DNA of 64,000 nt from Pycnopodia helianthoides (lineage: Eukaryota > Echinodermata > Asteroidea > Forcipulatida > Asteriidae), in assembly GCA_032158295.1 (NCBI GenBank), contig CM063249.1, positions 21,516,270 to 21,580,269 of the forward strand. The letters run 5' to 3'. This document shows, one piece after another, positions 42,145-52,950 of the stretch. Position numbers and translations under genes: made by a program. The notes beneath the pieces were generated by a model. That model saw nothing but the letters and a program-made list of their open reading frames with translations, had not been told where the DNA came from and searched no databases. Within the stretch, counting starts at the first letter, position 1. Each line of letters opens with the position of its first letter.

Positions 42145-42600
42145 TTAACAAATTAATGCTTATATAGTGCAGGTATCTGCCAATTTTAACACTCATGGTG
42201 CATGAACATTATTACCCCTGGTCACTGGGCCATTTATTTTGTTCTTTAAACCATCTCAGCTCCCTTCGGAGTATACAGCCTGTGCTGCCAAGTATGTAGC
42301 TCACCAAGCTTAATCAGTCACAAGAACCACCTCTGCCCTCACAGATACCCATTTTCTCCTGGCTGAAAAGAAGCAACTATAGTTAAGTGTCTTGCTCAAT
42401 GACAGTGTCATAAGTGGGATTCGAACCCACACTCTGATTACTTAGGCCGTGTTCAAACGAATTGGCGGCTACAGCTACGACTAGGTTTCCCTGTCATCAT
42501 GCATTGAAGTATAGGGCGCCCTTAGCAACAGTCGTAGCCATAGCTGTAGCCGCCAATTCGGATACAGCCTTAGCCACCAGAACTTGAGTCTGGTGTACCA
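42145..42600 (-). repeat. SINE-like element (family S5), split by family C
   Basis: The reverse complement matches 29552-29890: ATTCGAACCCACACTCTGAT (box B reversed), GCTCAATGACAGTGTCATAA, ACCATCTCAGCTCCCTTCGG and CACTGGGCCATTTA. The head is cut by the family C element at 42444-42570 and resumes at AGCCACCAGAACTTGAGTC. Confidence 0.75.
42444..42570. mobile_element. Family C TIR element (copy 3)
   Basis: 127 bp; begins AGGCCGTGTTCAAACGAATT followed by GGCGGCTACAGC, and ends TAGCTGTAGCCGCCAATTCG-GATACAGCCT. Good inverted ends. Confidence 0.8.
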
Positions 42601-43536
42601 GACTTCGGTGCCATGATATAAAAAGCATGTTTCTAGAAGTCATTAAATAAATTTAAAAGTCGGAGGATAGTTAGCTTTGTTGTGCCGACTTTTTAAACTC
42701 AACAATCATGGTTATTAAAATTACTGCCTTTTAAAGGAACTTTTGTAAAAATGGTGTTTATATTTGACTTTTATGGAGACATTCCAACCAGGTGTGATGT
42801 CAAAGAAAGAACTAAAATATGGGTGTTTTATTGGAAAAATGTGATCAAATTTCCACATGAGCCTTGAAATGTCATGGTGGACTGCAAAGAAAAGTGTTAA
42901 CGTGGCATCAAAATACTGTAAAAGCTTTGAACAGATGTAGTGTTTGGATTGCAGTATAAAACAGATGGGTAAACAATGCTGTAAATTGTTAATGTGTATT
43001 CAAGGCAATTGGCTACAGTTGTTGTAGTTAACTTTAAGGTGGACCATGTAGATTCCTTGATTTGATAAAAACAATGTCCAATGTAGATTTACTGTTTTAT
43101 TTAGTTATTTTATTTAATACAACCTCCAACAGTGCAAGGGCCAATTAAAGGATGGGTTTACTGAATGACTGTTTTACTTCTTTGCTCAACTTTTAATGAA
43201 GGTATTTTTACAAATTTGTCCAACCAATAGAGCGATCCATTAAGGCATGCAGACTTTTAGCTGATTTCCTTCTTTCTTTATTTTAACAGCTACTTGAGCG
43301 AATTTTTTTAAAAGGAAATGCTATTTAAACTTGTTTATGATGTGTTTGTTTATCATTTAAATGTAATTTTGATACTTTTTAATTACTGAGTATACAGTGC
43401 TTTACATACATTGGTGTTAAGGTAAAAACCAAATAATATTTTTGTTCTTGTTCAAATAGGTATTTAAGTTTGACCTTTATTTTTATTCTGTGATTTGTGT
43501 ACAATGGTTATTCTGTATAATTTGTGTAATTTACAG
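42601..43536. other. Intron; no gene recognised
   Basis: AT-rich. An S2-type SINE tail remnant (AGTATACAGTGCTTTACATA, GTTAAGGTAAAAACC) lies at about 43387-43440. Ends in acceptor GTAATTTACAG at 43536. Confidence 0.55.
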
Positions 43537-43646
43537 GAGATGTGAAGGGTAGTGCATCACCAATCAGGACTGTCAAACCAAAGACAGCACCCAAGAAAGA
43601 ACTCAACCTGGATGGGATCACCGATGAAAGTGTCTTGAGGAAAATG
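43537..43646 (+). CDS. SMTN: Smoothelin exon c: linker and first half of repeat 3
   Basis: 110 nt, phase 1 to phase 0 (acceptor TTTACAG|, donor ATG|GTAAGG). Its first two bases complete the Gly codon split with exon b. Encodes a basic, Pro/Lys-rich linker (GDVKGSASPIRTVKPKTAPK) and then the repeat start (TDESVLRKM), breaking at the conserved M|L site. Together with exon d it makes a complete 1-to-1 symmetric two-exon smoothelin module. Confidence 0.92.
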
Positions 43647-44246
43647 GTAAGGCCACTCATTCTGCCATTTTTTGAGTCAAAATGCATGTAGTGATATGAT
43701 GAATGTGTAAATGCACACATGTCGCTACATACTAACATAATAGGGAGACTGAATTCCAAATTGGAACAGCCTAGGTTGTGATGGCGTCAGGTGAATTTGG
43801 TCACTCCTGTCTGTAATTGTGACGTATTTCCCACTGTATTAGTGTAAGCCATATCCACTTCACACAAACTGGCTCTACTGATTACCAAAAGCCTATAGGA
43901 GTTGCATTGATCTAGTTTTTTCTTTGATGGTTTTTGCAAGAAAAGTTTAATAATTGGACTTGACTTATACATACATTCTGAAAAGGCTCAGCCTTGTGCC
44001 AGAAGTAGCAACAACTTTTGGCATGCAGCAGATGTGCATGTGTGATGCATTGACATATTAAAAGAACACTCTGTGTAGTTCAAAGGCACTTGTTCCAGTA
44101 CTGACATTAGCAATTCGTTATTTTGTTTTCTTTCTTTTTTCCTTGTTTTTTATGTGCCAGGAGTGTCAGTTTTAACAGATATTTTAGCACGCTAGAAAAA
44201 CCTGTTATATTTCCTACTATTATCTTTCTCCTTTTTTAAACCACAG
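43647..44246. other. Short intron between exons c and d
   Basis: 600 bp; no repeat recognised. The acceptor at 44246 follows a pyrimidine-rich run (TTTCTCCTTTTTTAAACCACAG|). Confidence 0.7.
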
Positions 44247-44322
44247 TTGGAAGAAACGGATGATTTTGAAGACAAGAAAAAGATCCGAGCAGCCATCAAA
44301 GATATCATTTGCAAAGCAAGAG
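44247..44322 (+). CDS. SMTN: Smoothelin exon d: repeat 3 core
   Basis: 76 nt, phase 0 to phase 1 (acceptor AACCACAG|, donor AGAG|GTAAAA). Encodes LEETDDFEDKKKIRAAIKDI-ICKAR. It aligns position by position with exon b (same length, same L, D-F, I-R residues) and completes the repeat begun by TDESVLRKM in exon c. Confidence 0.93.
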
Positions 44323-44434
44323 GTAAAACTGAAAAACTCCTTTTCTTTCCACTCTGTTCTGTGTTTTGAGTTTTCACTTAAATTCTTGCTAATTTCTTGG
44401 GCTGTTACCAAGTGTGGAATTACATGGAGGCCAC

Positions 44435-44515
44435 AGATGGCCTCTCTTGCCCTGTTCTTGGCCATCTGGTGCCCCTTCAAAAGTTTCCCCTGGACTTAAT
44501 GATTTTCCAATAAAT
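44435..44515 (-). repeat. Family G fragment
   Basis: The reverse complement contains AACTTTTGAAGGGGCACCAG and AGGGCAAGAGAGGCCATC, family G phrases. It lies 110 bp into the intron after exon d. Confidence 0.55.
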
Positions 44516-44527
44516 ATATTAATTATA

Positions 44528-44945
44528 CACAGTTCTTGTATAGCACTTTATGTACAGGCGTCTCAAAGTGCTTATTTTTTTGTTAACGAGGCATGCTAAG
44601 ATTTTGAATAATGATACCTCACTTCGTAAGGGTATAGAGGTGATGCAGAACTGTCAACACAATCAGCCGCCTACCTACCCCCAAAACACTGGGGCAAACC
44701 CCCTTCTCTTAACAATAACTGTAATGAGGTTCTTTTTATGTGCATTGCACAACGAGCGAGACCTACATGTATGGCTCTATGTCCAATCTGAAGGATGAAG
44801 CAATTACGTTCAAGTGTCCTGCTTGGTGCAAACTTGCACAAAAATATAAAAAAAATTGGAAGAAAAAAGTAATAATAACATACATAGTGCTAATTCCATT
44901 AATAGAAATGCTCCCAGCTGCTTAGACCACTCGGCCAAAACACTT
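44528..44945 (-). repeat. SINE-like element (family S4)
   Basis: Reverse copy: CAGTTCTTGTATAGCACTTT, CTGGGGCAAACCCCCTTCTC, TGCATTGCACAACGAGCGAG, AATCTGAAGGATGAAGCAAT. Same order as 12690-13080. The tRNA-like head end (about 44925-44945, GACCACTCGGCCAAAAC) is still visible. Confidence 0.75.
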
Positions 44946-45802
44946 ACAATGGAAATGCCCTTTGCCAACCGAAAAATAGTCTTGATATCTCAAAGATGAA
45001 ACTTCAAGTCTGTGTTTCGTTTCTACACTGCCCTTTAAGCACCCCTGAATTCCCATTACATTCACTATTTTTGAAATCATGTACTCCTCACTGTTTTTGT
45101 GTATTTTTAAGACCCCCGTTTTTGTGGCATTTTTTTCTGCATCCCCTTTTCACTTATTTGTCCTCGTGTGGATTGATTTACAATTCTGCAAAATAAATTA
45201 TGAATTCACATAATTGTATTTCCCACACTCGATGGTGTGCCATCCATTAAGCGTTACACTAAAATGCCTAACAGATGTCAGAAATTAGAGTAGCGATTTG
45301 ATAGTCGGAAATTCCTTTGCTGGGATCGTGCCGTCTCGTGCCATCTAGTCCGTCGTGCCGCAAAAGCCTGGACAGCGTCCAGGTTCAAATGAGAACAACA
45401 TCACTTATTTTGTTTTCTTCTCATATTTTCCCTGTTTTTTCCCCCTTTTTTTTGCTTCCCAATTTTGAAAATGTGAAATATCTCTGGGTGGCTTGCGTGT
45501 TTGGCTTACTGCCAACTCTGCTATTTATTTTGGAGACTATATTTAGATGTACAGACACGTGGATGCGATGTTGTTGGATGGGTAGAGAGGAATTCCTGCT
45601 CTGTTGAACAAAATGGAGAAAAACCTTATAATACACATCTGGCCTAAAGATATTTATACCTATGACAATAGCAGGGGTGATATTCTTCCAATTTAAAACT
45701 GATTCTTTTAACCCCCCCCCCCCTTCAGAACATCACAGGTGTGTAATTTGTCAGGATTTATTCCTGATTTTAGGGTTTTCTCTAACCTGGAGCCTTTTTG
45801 AA
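44946..45802. other. Intron; no gene, C tract and small hairpin
   Basis: Poly-C at 45712-45723. CCTGGAC-AGC-GTCCAGG at 45367-45383 is a perfect 7-bp-arm hairpin within a small CpG-containing patch (CGTGCCGTCTCGTGCC... 45327-45360). Confidence 0.5.
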
Positions 45803-46012
45803 AGAAGTAAAGCAGTCACAAATGGGAGAAAGAAATAGTGTGTCTAAGCTTGTAGTTTTGTCTTTCTGGTGATGCAGAGAGTCTGTAAGCCTCATGAGTT
45901 GTAAACAACTTGGAGTTCTGGGTCTAAAATAAAAGGGAACCCTGGTCTGCAAGCTATTTTTCTGGAATTTTCACATTTGTCAGATCTCATCCCTGACATC
46001 GATAAGAGTTTT
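45803..46012 (+). repeat. Family L dispersed repeat (continuous copy)
   Basis: AAAGAAGTAAAGCAGTCACA, TCTTTCTGGTGATGCAGAGA and TTTTCACATTTGTCAGATCT in order, matching the interrupted copy at 34563-34935. Confidence 0.65.
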
Positions 46013-46028
46013 GTTAAAAATAGCCTTA

Positions 46029-46230
46029 AAGGCAGTATATACTTTTGGTAATTGTCAAAGACTACATGTAGCATCCTCACTAGGTGTATCCCAAGATATG
46101 CATAAAATAACAAACCCGTGAAAGTTTGGGCTCAATTGGTCATCGAAGTTGCAAGAAAATAATGAAAGAAAAAACACCTTTGGTGCATAGAATTGTGTGC
46201 TTTCAAATGCCTGAGAAAGGCTTCAACCCG
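46029..46230 (+). mobile_element. Family A MITE, 5' part
   Basis: Begins AAGGCAGTATATACTTTTGG preceded by TA and follows the full copy to CTGAGAAAGGCTTCAACC, then diverges. The right half is absent. Confidence 0.8.
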
Positions 46231-46384
46231 CAGAAATGAGCGACATCACTTTCTTCCAGCAGAAAGTGAAAACCACTTGTTATAATGCTAGAATTTCAAA
46301 CCATTGATAGTATCCACTCTTCATAACCGCTGCCTTTGAATGTTCTTCACAGGAAATTCTCCTTAAAATGCTGTATTATTATTG

Positions 46385-46850
46385 TATATGTGTGAGTGGT
46401 GTAGCTCTGTTTTTATGCTCTGATTAGCAGAGTGTGGGTTCAGGCCCCAGTTTTGACCTTGAGCAAGGCACTTAACAATAATTGCTTCATCCTTGGGACA
46501 GGATGCAAAACTGTTGGTCCTGCATGTTGTGTAATGCAAATGAAAGAACCCGATTTTACAAAGCACTAAGACTCATCTGTAGATAAGTTAACTAATATCA
46601 CCATAGTGATTTGTATTGAGACATCAAAGTTTGCATAACAGTTAAGATTGATACACAGTTAAGATTAATCTTAGCTCTTTTTGAAATCGGACACAGTACA
46701 CTTAGTGTAAAAGAGACGAGATTCGCCCTGGTGTTTCTGGCATGGTTGGCTGCAGATTGCGCCGCATTGCCTTGTTTACACTTACAAGGTGCTATATAAT
46801 TGGGTCTCATAATTCGAACATAGCATCTTCGGTCAGTCGTGGTCCTGAGA
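46385..46850 (+). repeat. SINE-like element (family S4) split by family B2
   Basis: Left piece: GAGTGTGGGTTCAGGCCCC (box B-like), TTGAGCAAGGCACTTAACAA, TGTTGTGTAATGCAAATGAA. Right piece from about 46689: AGTACACTTAGTGTAAAAGA, GCCCTGGTGTTTCTGGCATG, GCAGATTGCGCCGC. These join directly in the reference copy at 36975-37385. Confidence 0.75.
46550..46688. mobile_element. Family B2 element inside the SINE
   Basis: About 139 bp; left CCGATTTTACAAAGCACTAA and right TTAGCTCTTTTTGAAATCGG are inverted ends. Internal AAGATTGATACACAGTTAAG is shared with 11670-11810. Confidence 0.75.
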
Positions 46851-46923
46851 GTTATGACTGACTCATTGTGACCCTTTTGATGATGGAGTTTCACCTTGTC
46901 CAAGCCTGTCCAAAGCTGACCAG

Positions 46924-47003
46924 TAGGCTGAGGTGAGAGACATGCCTGTTAGGCTGAGGTCAGCGACATGCCTGTTAGGTTGAGGTAAATAAGATATGCC
47001 TGT
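46924..47003 (+). repeat. Short tandem repeat, 26-bp unit, three copies
   Basis: TAGGCTGAGGTGAGAGACAT-GCCTGT and two following copies, the last slightly longer. Confidence 0.85.
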
Positions 47004-48490
47004 CAGCTCCTATACTTCATTGGTCCAGTGGAATCTCTGTCCCTTCCGCGTGAACAGCTTCCTTCAACATTTCCTGTAACAGTAACTTTTTCCAGATTAT
47101 CTCCTTCTCTTGCATAACTGTCATTAAAATAATGAGTGCTTTGAGATGCCTGTTATAGTTAAAGCACTTTAGAACAACAAGTAAAACATTTAGGGAATAA
47201 AAGAGTGCTAACGAGGTCTTCTGCGGTTGTTTTATCGCACAGTTACGACCCTGCAAATTGTACTAATCATATCTCACCCCAAAAAGGAAAGTTTATGTGC
47301 CAAATAGCGGCTCTGATTGCACGAAAGACCATCTAGGTCCCAAATGTTTCTGGGGCCCTTAAGCGGGCCCCAGACTCCATGCCTTAAAGACTTTGCACTC
47401 CATGCCTGCCAATTGACTTTGAAAAACTAGCACCCCTCACAAAATTTTGTTCTCGCAGGCCTGCATATAATTCCCCCCCCCCCCCGCTATTTTCTTGTGA
47501 CTTTGATGACTGATTGAGCTTAAACTTTCACAAGTTTGTTATTTCATGTATGTTGGGTCACATAAAGGGCAGATACTGGTCTTTGACAATTGACACAATT
47601 TAGCCTCAGCTCGCCTCAACTCTGCCCTGAATTTTTATCAATGTTGAGTGCTAATTAGCTCCTCGCGCAAGTTTCGAACTTGTGCGATTATGTTTCAAAC
47701 TATCGCATGCAAATTTCCATTTTGCGCAAGCCAAATATTAGACCTACCCCAACTTAAATTGGGCTGTGAAATTTGCTCAATCTGCACAATCTTCTGACTC
47801 CAATTTCTTTAGGCTTTGTTTTAAACACTCCTCACTCTGTTTATATTGCATGTTTAAAAATGGCCACGTGATCTCCTATCGACCAATCAGAATGAATAAA
47901 CTAGCTTAGGTGTTTATGAATTATTATTGAAAAAATCTGAAATGGATCACAAACGTGTGCCAGTAAATCAGTCAAACCTTCTGTAGTTGTGTATTAAATG
48001 ATGTTCATAACATTCAGACAGTTTTCGTTCCTATTTTTACGATTGGAATTAGTCAAGTTTTTTTGCAAAGTAGTAAGAAGTGTTCCTACTGAGTAATGAG
48101 ATTAATGCAAACAACCAGGGCAGTGGCCAGACAGCGCTGAAATATGCTGGGCCCGAGTCTAGACTGTTTGATACAGTTGACTTGTATCATGTTCCACCAA
48201 GTATTCCATGATAAAATATTTTGGGAATTCAGGGGAGTTGTATGGCCCCTGCACATGTGGAAAGATAATTATTAAAAGGGGGGTTAATGTCAAAAGCAAC
48301 TGTGATAGTTTGTTGTGGAGAGTCATTTAGTTCATGCTTTCATCTACATAGGGGGTGGTAAATATGACCCCCCCCCCTGTTCACGAGTAGAAACGGAGAA
48401 TAATGGAATAAGTTAAACACTAGGGAGTGTAACACTGTCTGTCAACCCCCCTGGGATGGGTTTCTAAAACTTCATTTCCAACATACAGGC
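47004..48490. other. Intron; no gene, repeat scraps
   Basis: 47498-47595 is a reverse family A/Q-type piece (GATTGAGCTTAAACTTTCAC, TGTTGGGTCACATAAAGGGC). Poly-C tracts lie at 47473-47485 and 48368-48377. TGGGGCCCTTAAGCGGGCCCCA (about 47350-47371) is a short inverted repeat. Nothing coding recognised. Confidence 0.5.
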
Positions 48491-48857
48491 CTACTTGAAT
48501 TTTGAAATCTACTTTCTACTCATTTGTTTTCCCAAAAAAATATTTAAATTGGCCATGTTTCTGAAGTTATAGGATTATATTATAATAGCAAGCGCTGTTA
48601 TTTAGTTTTACTGAATTGAGTTTGCTCAAGTACTATTAAATTGTTGTTAATATCTTCTTCTTTTTGACTTGGTGGACTGCTTGAAATTTGAATGTACTGT
48701 CTTTGGAATTCATTTATTTGTTCTCATATTTTTAATCTGGTCATGTTTCTGAAGTTATGGAAGTACAGTTATAGTAAGCACTGCTATGTAGTTTTACTAA
48801 ATAGAGCTTGTTCAAGCACTATCATTAATTTCTTCTTTTATTTTGACTTGGTGGTTT
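48491..48857 (+). repeat. Tandem duplication, about 185-bp unit, two copies
   Basis: Copy 1 (48491-48676) and copy 2 (48677-48857) share CATGTTTCTGAAGTTATRG, TTAGTTTTACTRAATWGAG and TTTTTGACTTGGTGG in the same order. They are moderately diverged. Confidence 0.8.
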
Positions 48858-49199
48858 ACAAGATTTTCTTAAAGGTAGTCAGATTATGACACCAAATGAT
48901 CAGCACATTTTTGTTAAAGACTAAGTACCAAATTACATGTAGGCTAGTAATGACAAAAAACACCCCAAAATATTCAGTATTTATTTCCGTCTGAAAGCCC
49001 ACTGATAATATAGTTCTAAATAATACATGGAATGATTTTAAAAGCGCCTTTCAAGTGTTAAAGGTACTAGGGCTCAGTAGGTATTCTTACTGAGTAGGGA
49101 TGCATGTAGTGTTATAATTATTATTACTATATATTTCTGGAAGTGAAACCAAGGATGCCTCTTAAGTGAACTTAATCACTGTAGCTCACAAGCCAGAGG
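48858..49199. other. Intron; no gene recognised
   Basis: Nothing seen. Confidence 0.5.
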
Positions 49200-49462
49200 A
49201 AACCTGTAAACAAAAGTGCTTTCTATGTGAACCAGAAACACCGGGGATAACCCCTACTTTTTCAAGATAAGTTTTCTAGGTTCTTTTATATATGTACTAC
49301 TAATCCTAGTACGAAGGACCTAGGGCTTAACGTCCCATCCGAGGGTACAGTATCTTGCTCAAGGACACAAGTGCCACGACCGGGACTCAAACCCACTTTC
49401 TGCTGATCAGAAACACCGGAGTTTGAGTCTGGTACTCTTGACCGCTCAGGCCACAACACGTC
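49200..49462 (-). repeat. SINE-like element (family S4)
   Basis: Reverse copy with CCAGAAACACCGGGGATAAC, AGGGCTTAACGTCCCATCCG, CTTGCTCAAGGACACAAGTG, GACCGGGACTCAAACCCA (box B reversed) and ACCGCTCAGGCCACAACAC (head). This is the best-preserved head of the family in the window. Confidence 0.75.
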
Positions 49463-49822
49463 TCAACCTTACCAAAAGTATCCATACATCTCCTTCAAAT
49501 CACACATGTCGGTGGTCAAAGCTTGTTTCAATCAGTCATTTTATTTGAACTCTCTCTTTTTGAAAGCAAGTGACTTCCCTTTTTTGAAAAGGAAACGGAA
49601 GTGAACCATTTGAACAGAAAATCACATGTTATTGGACAAGACATCAGGAATATGCATCTTGCATGTCTGAATAGGTTTTTTAATCATTAAGCGATGGTTT
49701 CAGTTGTGAGAGAGGAGTGTCTGCAGTCTTTAATGGACCCCTTAAAAGGAAAATAAACAGTCTAGCATCTGTAAACAGCATCTTGTTTTATGATCAAGGG
49801 CTCCATATTAACCCTTTCCCTA
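49463..49822. other. Intron; no gene recognised
   Basis: Left flank of the minisatellite. No repeat recognised. Confidence 0.5.
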
Positions 49823-51813
49823 CCATAGGTGACTTTAGTCGACTGCACTCAGTCATACCCCCTCTTACTTACCATAGGTGACTTTAGTCAACTGCACTCA
49901 TACCCCCTCTTCCTTACCATAGGTGACTTAAGTCATCTGCACTCATACCCCCTCTTCCTTACCATAGGTGACTTTAGTCAACTGCACTCGTACCCCCTCT
50001 TCCTTACCATAGGTGACTTTAGTCATCTGCACTGATACCCCCTCTTCCTTACCATAGGTGACCTTAGTCAACTGCACTCATACCCCTCTTCCTTACCAAA
50101 GGCAACTTTAGTCGACTGCACTCATGCCCTATCTTCCTTACCAAGACAACTTTAGTCAACTACACTCAAATCCCCTCTTCCTTACCAAAGGCAACTTTAG
50201 TCCACTGCACTCATGCCCTATCTTCCTTACCAAGACAACTTTAGTCAACTACACTCAAATCCCCTCTTCCTTACCAAAGGCAACTTTAGTCCACTGCACT
50301 CATGCCCTATCTTCCTTACCAAGACAACTTTAGTCTACTACACTCAAATCCCCTCTTCCTTACCATAGGTGACTTTAGTCAACTGCACTCGTACCCCCTC
50401 TTCCTTACCAAGACAACTTTAGTCTACTACACTCAAATCCCCTCTTCCTTACCAAAGGCAACTTTAGTCCACTGCACTCATGCCCTATCTTCCTTACCAA
50501 GACAACTTTAGTCTACTACACTCATGCCCTATCTTCCTTACCATAGGTGACTTTAGTCAACTGCACTCGTACCCCCTCTTCCTTACCAAGACAACTTTAG
50601 TCCACTGCACTCATGCCCCATCTTCCTTACCAAGACAACTTTAGTCTACTACACTCAAATCCCCTCTTCCTTACCATAGGTGACTTTAGTCAACTGCACT
50701 CATACCCCCTCTTCCTTACCATAGGTGACTTTAGTCAACTGCACTCGTACCCCCTCTTCCTTACCGAGACAACTTTAGTCAACTACACTCAAATCCCCTC
50801 TTCCTTACCATAGATGACTTTAGTCAACTACACTCAAATCCCCTCTTCCTTACCATAGGTGACTTTAGTCAACTGCACTCATACCCCCTCTTCCTTACCA
50901 TAGGTGACTTTAGTCAACTGCACTCATACCCCCTCTTCCTTACCATAGGTGACTTTAGTCCACTGCACTCATACCCCCTCTTCCTTACCATAGGTGTCTT
51001 TAGTCCACTGCACTCATACCCCCTCTTCCTTACCATAGGTGACTTTAGTCAACTGCACTCATACCCCCTCTTCCTTACCATAGGTGACTTTAGTCAACTG
51101 CACTCATACCCCCTCTTCCTTACCATAGGTGACTTTAGTCAACTGCACTCATACCCCTCTTCCTTACCATAGGTGACTTTAGTCAACTGCACTCATACCC
51201 CCTCTTCCTTACCATAGGTGTCTTTAGTCCACTGCACTCATACCCCCTCTTCCTTACCATAGGTGTCTTTAGTCCACTGCACTCATACCCCCTCTTCCTT
51301 ACCATAGGTGCTTTTAGTCCAACTGCACTCATACCCCCTCTTCCTTACCATAGGTGACTTTAGTCAACTGCACTCATACCCCTCTTCCTACATAGTGTCT
51401 TAGTCAACTGCACTCATACCCTCTTCCTACATAGGTGTCTTTAGTCCACTGCACTCATACCCCCTCTTCCTTACCATAGGTGTCTTTAGTCCACTGCACT
51501 CATACCCCCTCTTCCTTACCATAGGTGTCTTTAGTCCACTGCACTCATACCCCCTCTTCCTTACCATAGGTGACTTTAGTCAACTACACTCAAATCCCCT
51601 CTTCCTTACCATAGGTGACTTTAGTCAACTGCACTCATACCCCCTCTTCCTTACCAAGACAACTTTAGTCAACTACACTCAAATCCCCTCTTCCTTACCA
51701 AGACAACTTTAGTCAACTACACTCAAATCCCCTCTTCCTTACCATAGGTGACTTTAGTCAACTACACTCAAATCCTCTCTTCCTTACCATAGGTGACTTT
51801 AGTCAACTGCACT
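49823..51813 (+). repeat. 45-bp minisatellite, about 44 units
   Basis: Main unit ACCATAGGTGACTTTAGTCA-ACTGCACTCATACCCCCTCT-TCCTT (45 bp). Two variant types (ACCAAGACAACTTTAGTC...ACTCAAATCCC and ACCAAAGGCAACTTTAGTC...CATGCCCTATC) are concentrated at about 50090-50840. Outer units are far more uniform. A few units carry small deletions (about 51385-51430). Because 45 is a multiple of three, several 60-70 codon frames with the peptide FSQLHSYPLFLTIGD appear; these are artefacts. The array sits in the intron between smoothelin exons d and e. Confidence 0.95.
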
Positions 51814-52262
51814 AATTATAGCATTAATTATTGGACACTTCACATGATTGTTTTCAAAATAGTTGTTACTTTGGTCCAAATAAGGTAAGATGGTGTCATG
51901 GTGGTAAGGTTGGTGTCCACATGGAGTCATTCATGATGTTGTTTGGTAGTTTAAAAACAAGTTTTATCAGGAAATTGGGCGACGAGTTTCCTTGTCTTTT
52001 TGTTTGTTTTTTGAAAAAAATTTAATGACAAGGATCTTTGTTTTAGTTATATAAAGCAAATATTGAATACATTTTGTTCTGCATGTTGCTAAATAAATCT
52101 GTTTTTTTCATTTGGAACAGTGGAAAAATGGAATAGTTTAGATTTTACCTTGTGATTATATTTTGCTCAACAATGCACTGATTTGCGTATAATATTTGTA
52201 TACTCTACGATAGAGACAATTAATTCACGATTGTTTTTTGTTTTATCATGATTTGTCTTCAG
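51814..52262. other. Intron, right flank of the minisatellite
   Basis: AT-rich, no repeat recognised. The exon e acceptor (GATTTGTCTTCAG|) is at 52261-52262. Confidence 0.6.
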
Positions 52263-52342
52263 ATGCTGCTGGTGGTATCATCATGAAAGATGAGGAAGCT
52301 TATGAGGAGAAACTACGTCTACTAGATGAGGAAGCTGAGAAG
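52263..52342 (+). CDS. SMTN: Smoothelin exon e: acidic linker
   Basis: 80 nt, phase 1 to phase 0 (acceptor TCTTCAG|, donor AAG|GTAAAT). The first two bases finish the Asp codon begun in exon d. Encodes DAAGGIIMKDEEAYEEKLRL and LDEEAEK, a Glu/Asp/Lys-rich, probably helical or coiled-coil linker between repeats 3 and 4. It has no L-x2-[MK]-type repeat ending, so it is not itself a repeat half. Frame closure of 1+80 nt supports both borders. Confidence 0.85.
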
Positions 52343-52429
52343 GTAAATAATATGAAAAATAAATGAAAACAAGAGTTCGCGGCCTGTGTAAATAAAAGTT
52401 AACATTTATATAGCGTAGATGGGATTTGA

Positions 52430-52950
52430 GGCATTGCATGATGAGGTATCAATGTATATTCAGTTTGTGGTAACACCATGTGTATATATATCTACTATGC
52501 GATGTAGATATTGTTCTTTGAGAACTTGTCTTGCTATTGATTCTACTGCCGCGGAGTAGATTTCGGAATTCAGGAGACTACTTAGTTTTGACAAGAACTG
52601 TCCTGCTTTTTAACTACTACCTGGGCGGGATTTAGGAAATCGGCCGGGACTACTACTTTGGCATAGTGGATTGAGGGGACTTCTCGTTATTTACTTCACT
52701 GCCGCGGAGTGAGTTCTTAATTGGCCTTACAGACCAGTAGTAGTAGTCCCGTCCAATTTCCTACCTACTGCCCAGGTAGTAGTTTATAGTTAATAAGCAG
52801 GATAGTCCTTTTTAGAACTAAGTGGTCTCCCGAATTCCGAAATCTACTCCGCTGCAGTAGAATCAATAGCAAGACAAATTCTCAAAGAACAATATCTACA
52901 GGGCATTGTAGATATATGCACACGGTGTTACCACAAACTGATTAAACATA
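52430..52950. mobile_element. Family D foldback element, longest copy
   Basis: About 520 bp. Left arm: GAGGTATCAATGTATATTCA ... ATTGTTCTTTGAGAACTTGTC ... TACTGCCGCGGAGTAGATTT ... ACAAGAACTGTCCTGCT ... ACTACTACCTGGGC. Right arm: the inverse from GCCCAGGTAGTAGTTTATAG to GTTACCACAAACTGATTAAA. The centre (52640-52750) holds a second CTGCCGCGGAGTGAG phrase and ACTACTACTTTGGCATAGTG. Begins about 90 bp after exon e. Confidence 0.85.

Noticed and set aside
49829..50813. Four 60-70 codon frames with FSQLHSYPLFL peptides
   Set aside because: Direct translation of the 45-bp satellite unit, whose period is a multiple of three.
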